Of a DNA stretch of 6,393 bases, positions 5,837 to 6,393 are shown piece by piece. The notes beneath the pieces are model-generated. The model saw nothing but the letters and a program-made list of their open reading frames with translations. It ran no database searches and had not been told where the DNA came from. The position numbers were made by a program, and so were the translations under genes. Every line of letters begins with the position of its first letter. Position 1 is the first letter of the stretch. Source of the stretch: SAR116 cluster bacterium (GTDB lineage Bacteria; Pseudomonadota; Alphaproteobacteria; Puniceispirillales; Puniceispirillaceae); the NCBI GenBank assembly GCA_002700485.1, contig PADU01000015.1:1-6393 (forward strand), in the 5' to 3' direction.

Positions 5837-6393
5837 ATGTCAGAAGCTACTTCTATTGACGCAACTCTGCGTTCTCGGGTCGGTAAGGGGTCCGCCCGTG
5901 CGGCACGCCGCGCAGGCCGGATTCCCGCCGTTATCTATGGCGATAAACAAGCACCACTGAGTATTGAGATGGAAGAGCGGGTGGTCCGGAAAGTGATTGA
6001 TGAGCCAGGCATTTTCGGGCGCCTTTTGGACATCAATGTTGAAGGCGAAACTGCAACTGTTCTTACCCGTGATATTCAGATGCACCCTGTAACAGATGAG
6101 CCGCTGCATTTAGACATGCTGCGTGTAGGGAAATCATCAACCGTTTCAGTTGGAGTGCCTGTTGAGTTTATCAATCATGAAAAATCACCTGGCCTTAAGA
6201 TTGGTGGCGTGCTGAACGTCGTCCGTTTTGAGGTTGAGCTGAATTGTCCCGCAGGGGATATTCCTGAGAAGATTGTGGTTGATTTGGATGATGTCAAGAT
6301 TGGCGATTCAATTCACATCAGTGCTATCACATTGCCAGAGGGCGTCACGCCAACCATCACAGATCGTGACTTTACCGTTGCCACCTTGCAGTC
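5837..6393 (+). CDS. rplY: 50S ribosomal protein L25/general stress protein Ctc (3' partial)
   Basis: L25 binds 5S rRNA in the large ribosomal subunit; the long, two-domain form is the TL5/CTC type. From the ATG at 5837 there are 185 complete residues with no stop before the window edge, and most of the usual 190-220 residues are present. The N-terminal L25 domain (about 1-95) shows the basic GKGSARAARRAGRIPAVIYG segment (17-36), followed by LTRDIQMHPVTDEPLHLDML (76-95). The C-terminal beta domain (about 100-185) has VPVEFINHEKSPGLKIGG (107-124), VLNVVRFEVELNCPA (125-139), VDLDDVKIGDSIHIS (148-162) and LPEGVTPTITDRDFTVAT (166-183). In many alphaproteobacteria pth follows, which would lie beyond the window. 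The gene has an AT-rich leader of its own. Confidence 0.96.
   Translation, partial: MSEATSIDATLRSRVGKGSARAARRAGRIPAVIYGDKQAPLSIEMEERVVRKVIDEPGIFGRLLDINVEGETATVLTRDIQMHPVTDEPLHLDMLRVGKSSTVSVGVPVEFINHEKSPGLKIGGVLNVVRFEVELNCPAGDIPEKIVVDLDDVKIGDSIHISAITLPEGVTPTITDRDFTVATLQ

Noticed and set aside
5840..6109. Minus-strand open frame of 89 codons
   Set aside because: It is fully antisense to rplY, a confidently identified gene, and shows no family motifs.

Overview
The window reads as an ordinary chromosomal housekeeping segment of an alphaproteobacterium. The evidence is protein-level resemblance recalled from memory: a UbiK/BMFP protein with a Lys/Ala-rich tail, a YbjN protein beside proC, an lgt - NDUFAF7-type methyltransferase - pgeF - prs order, and a two-domain (CTC-type) ribosomal protein L25 whose opening motifs look alphaproteobacterial. 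Moderate base composition and AT-rich spacers would suit a marine lineage such as SAR116, but that is a guess. I see no tRNA, rRNA, CRISPR, insertion sequence, integrase or phage gene.

Layout. Bases 1-1534 hold three minus-strand genes transcribed leftward: ubiK (1534-1214), a ybjN-family gene (1010-507) and the N-terminal part of proC (374 to beyond base 1). Bases 1535-1797 are a divergent intergenic region with candidate promoters for both directions and an 8-bp direct repeat. From 1798 rightward a tight plus-strand operon runs lgt - methyltransferase - pgeF, joined by ATGA-type stop/start overlaps. It ends with a possible 22-codon lipoprotein-like mini-ORF and a clear intrinsic terminator at 4624-4643. 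prs (4763-5695) follows as a separate unit. After a leader containing a promoter-like sequence and a hairpin with a T7 tract comes rplY/ctc (5837 to the window end, 3' partial).

Function. The genes serve cell-envelope lipoproteins (lgt), peptidoglycan precursor quality control (pgeF), ubiquinone or respiratory-chain support (ubiK and, by homology, the NDUFAF7-type methyltransferase), proline synthesis (proC), PRPP supply (prs) and translation (rplY). They do not form one pathway.

The main anomaly is the methyltransferase gene. It is split by one extra T in a T7 run exactly inside the conserved ANEFFDAL motif; removing one T restores a 373-residue protein. This could be a sequencing or assembly error, a real mutation, or a slippage site. 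The second point of interest is the 22-codon mini-ORF before the terminator. I found no convincing evidence of a previously undescribed biological system.
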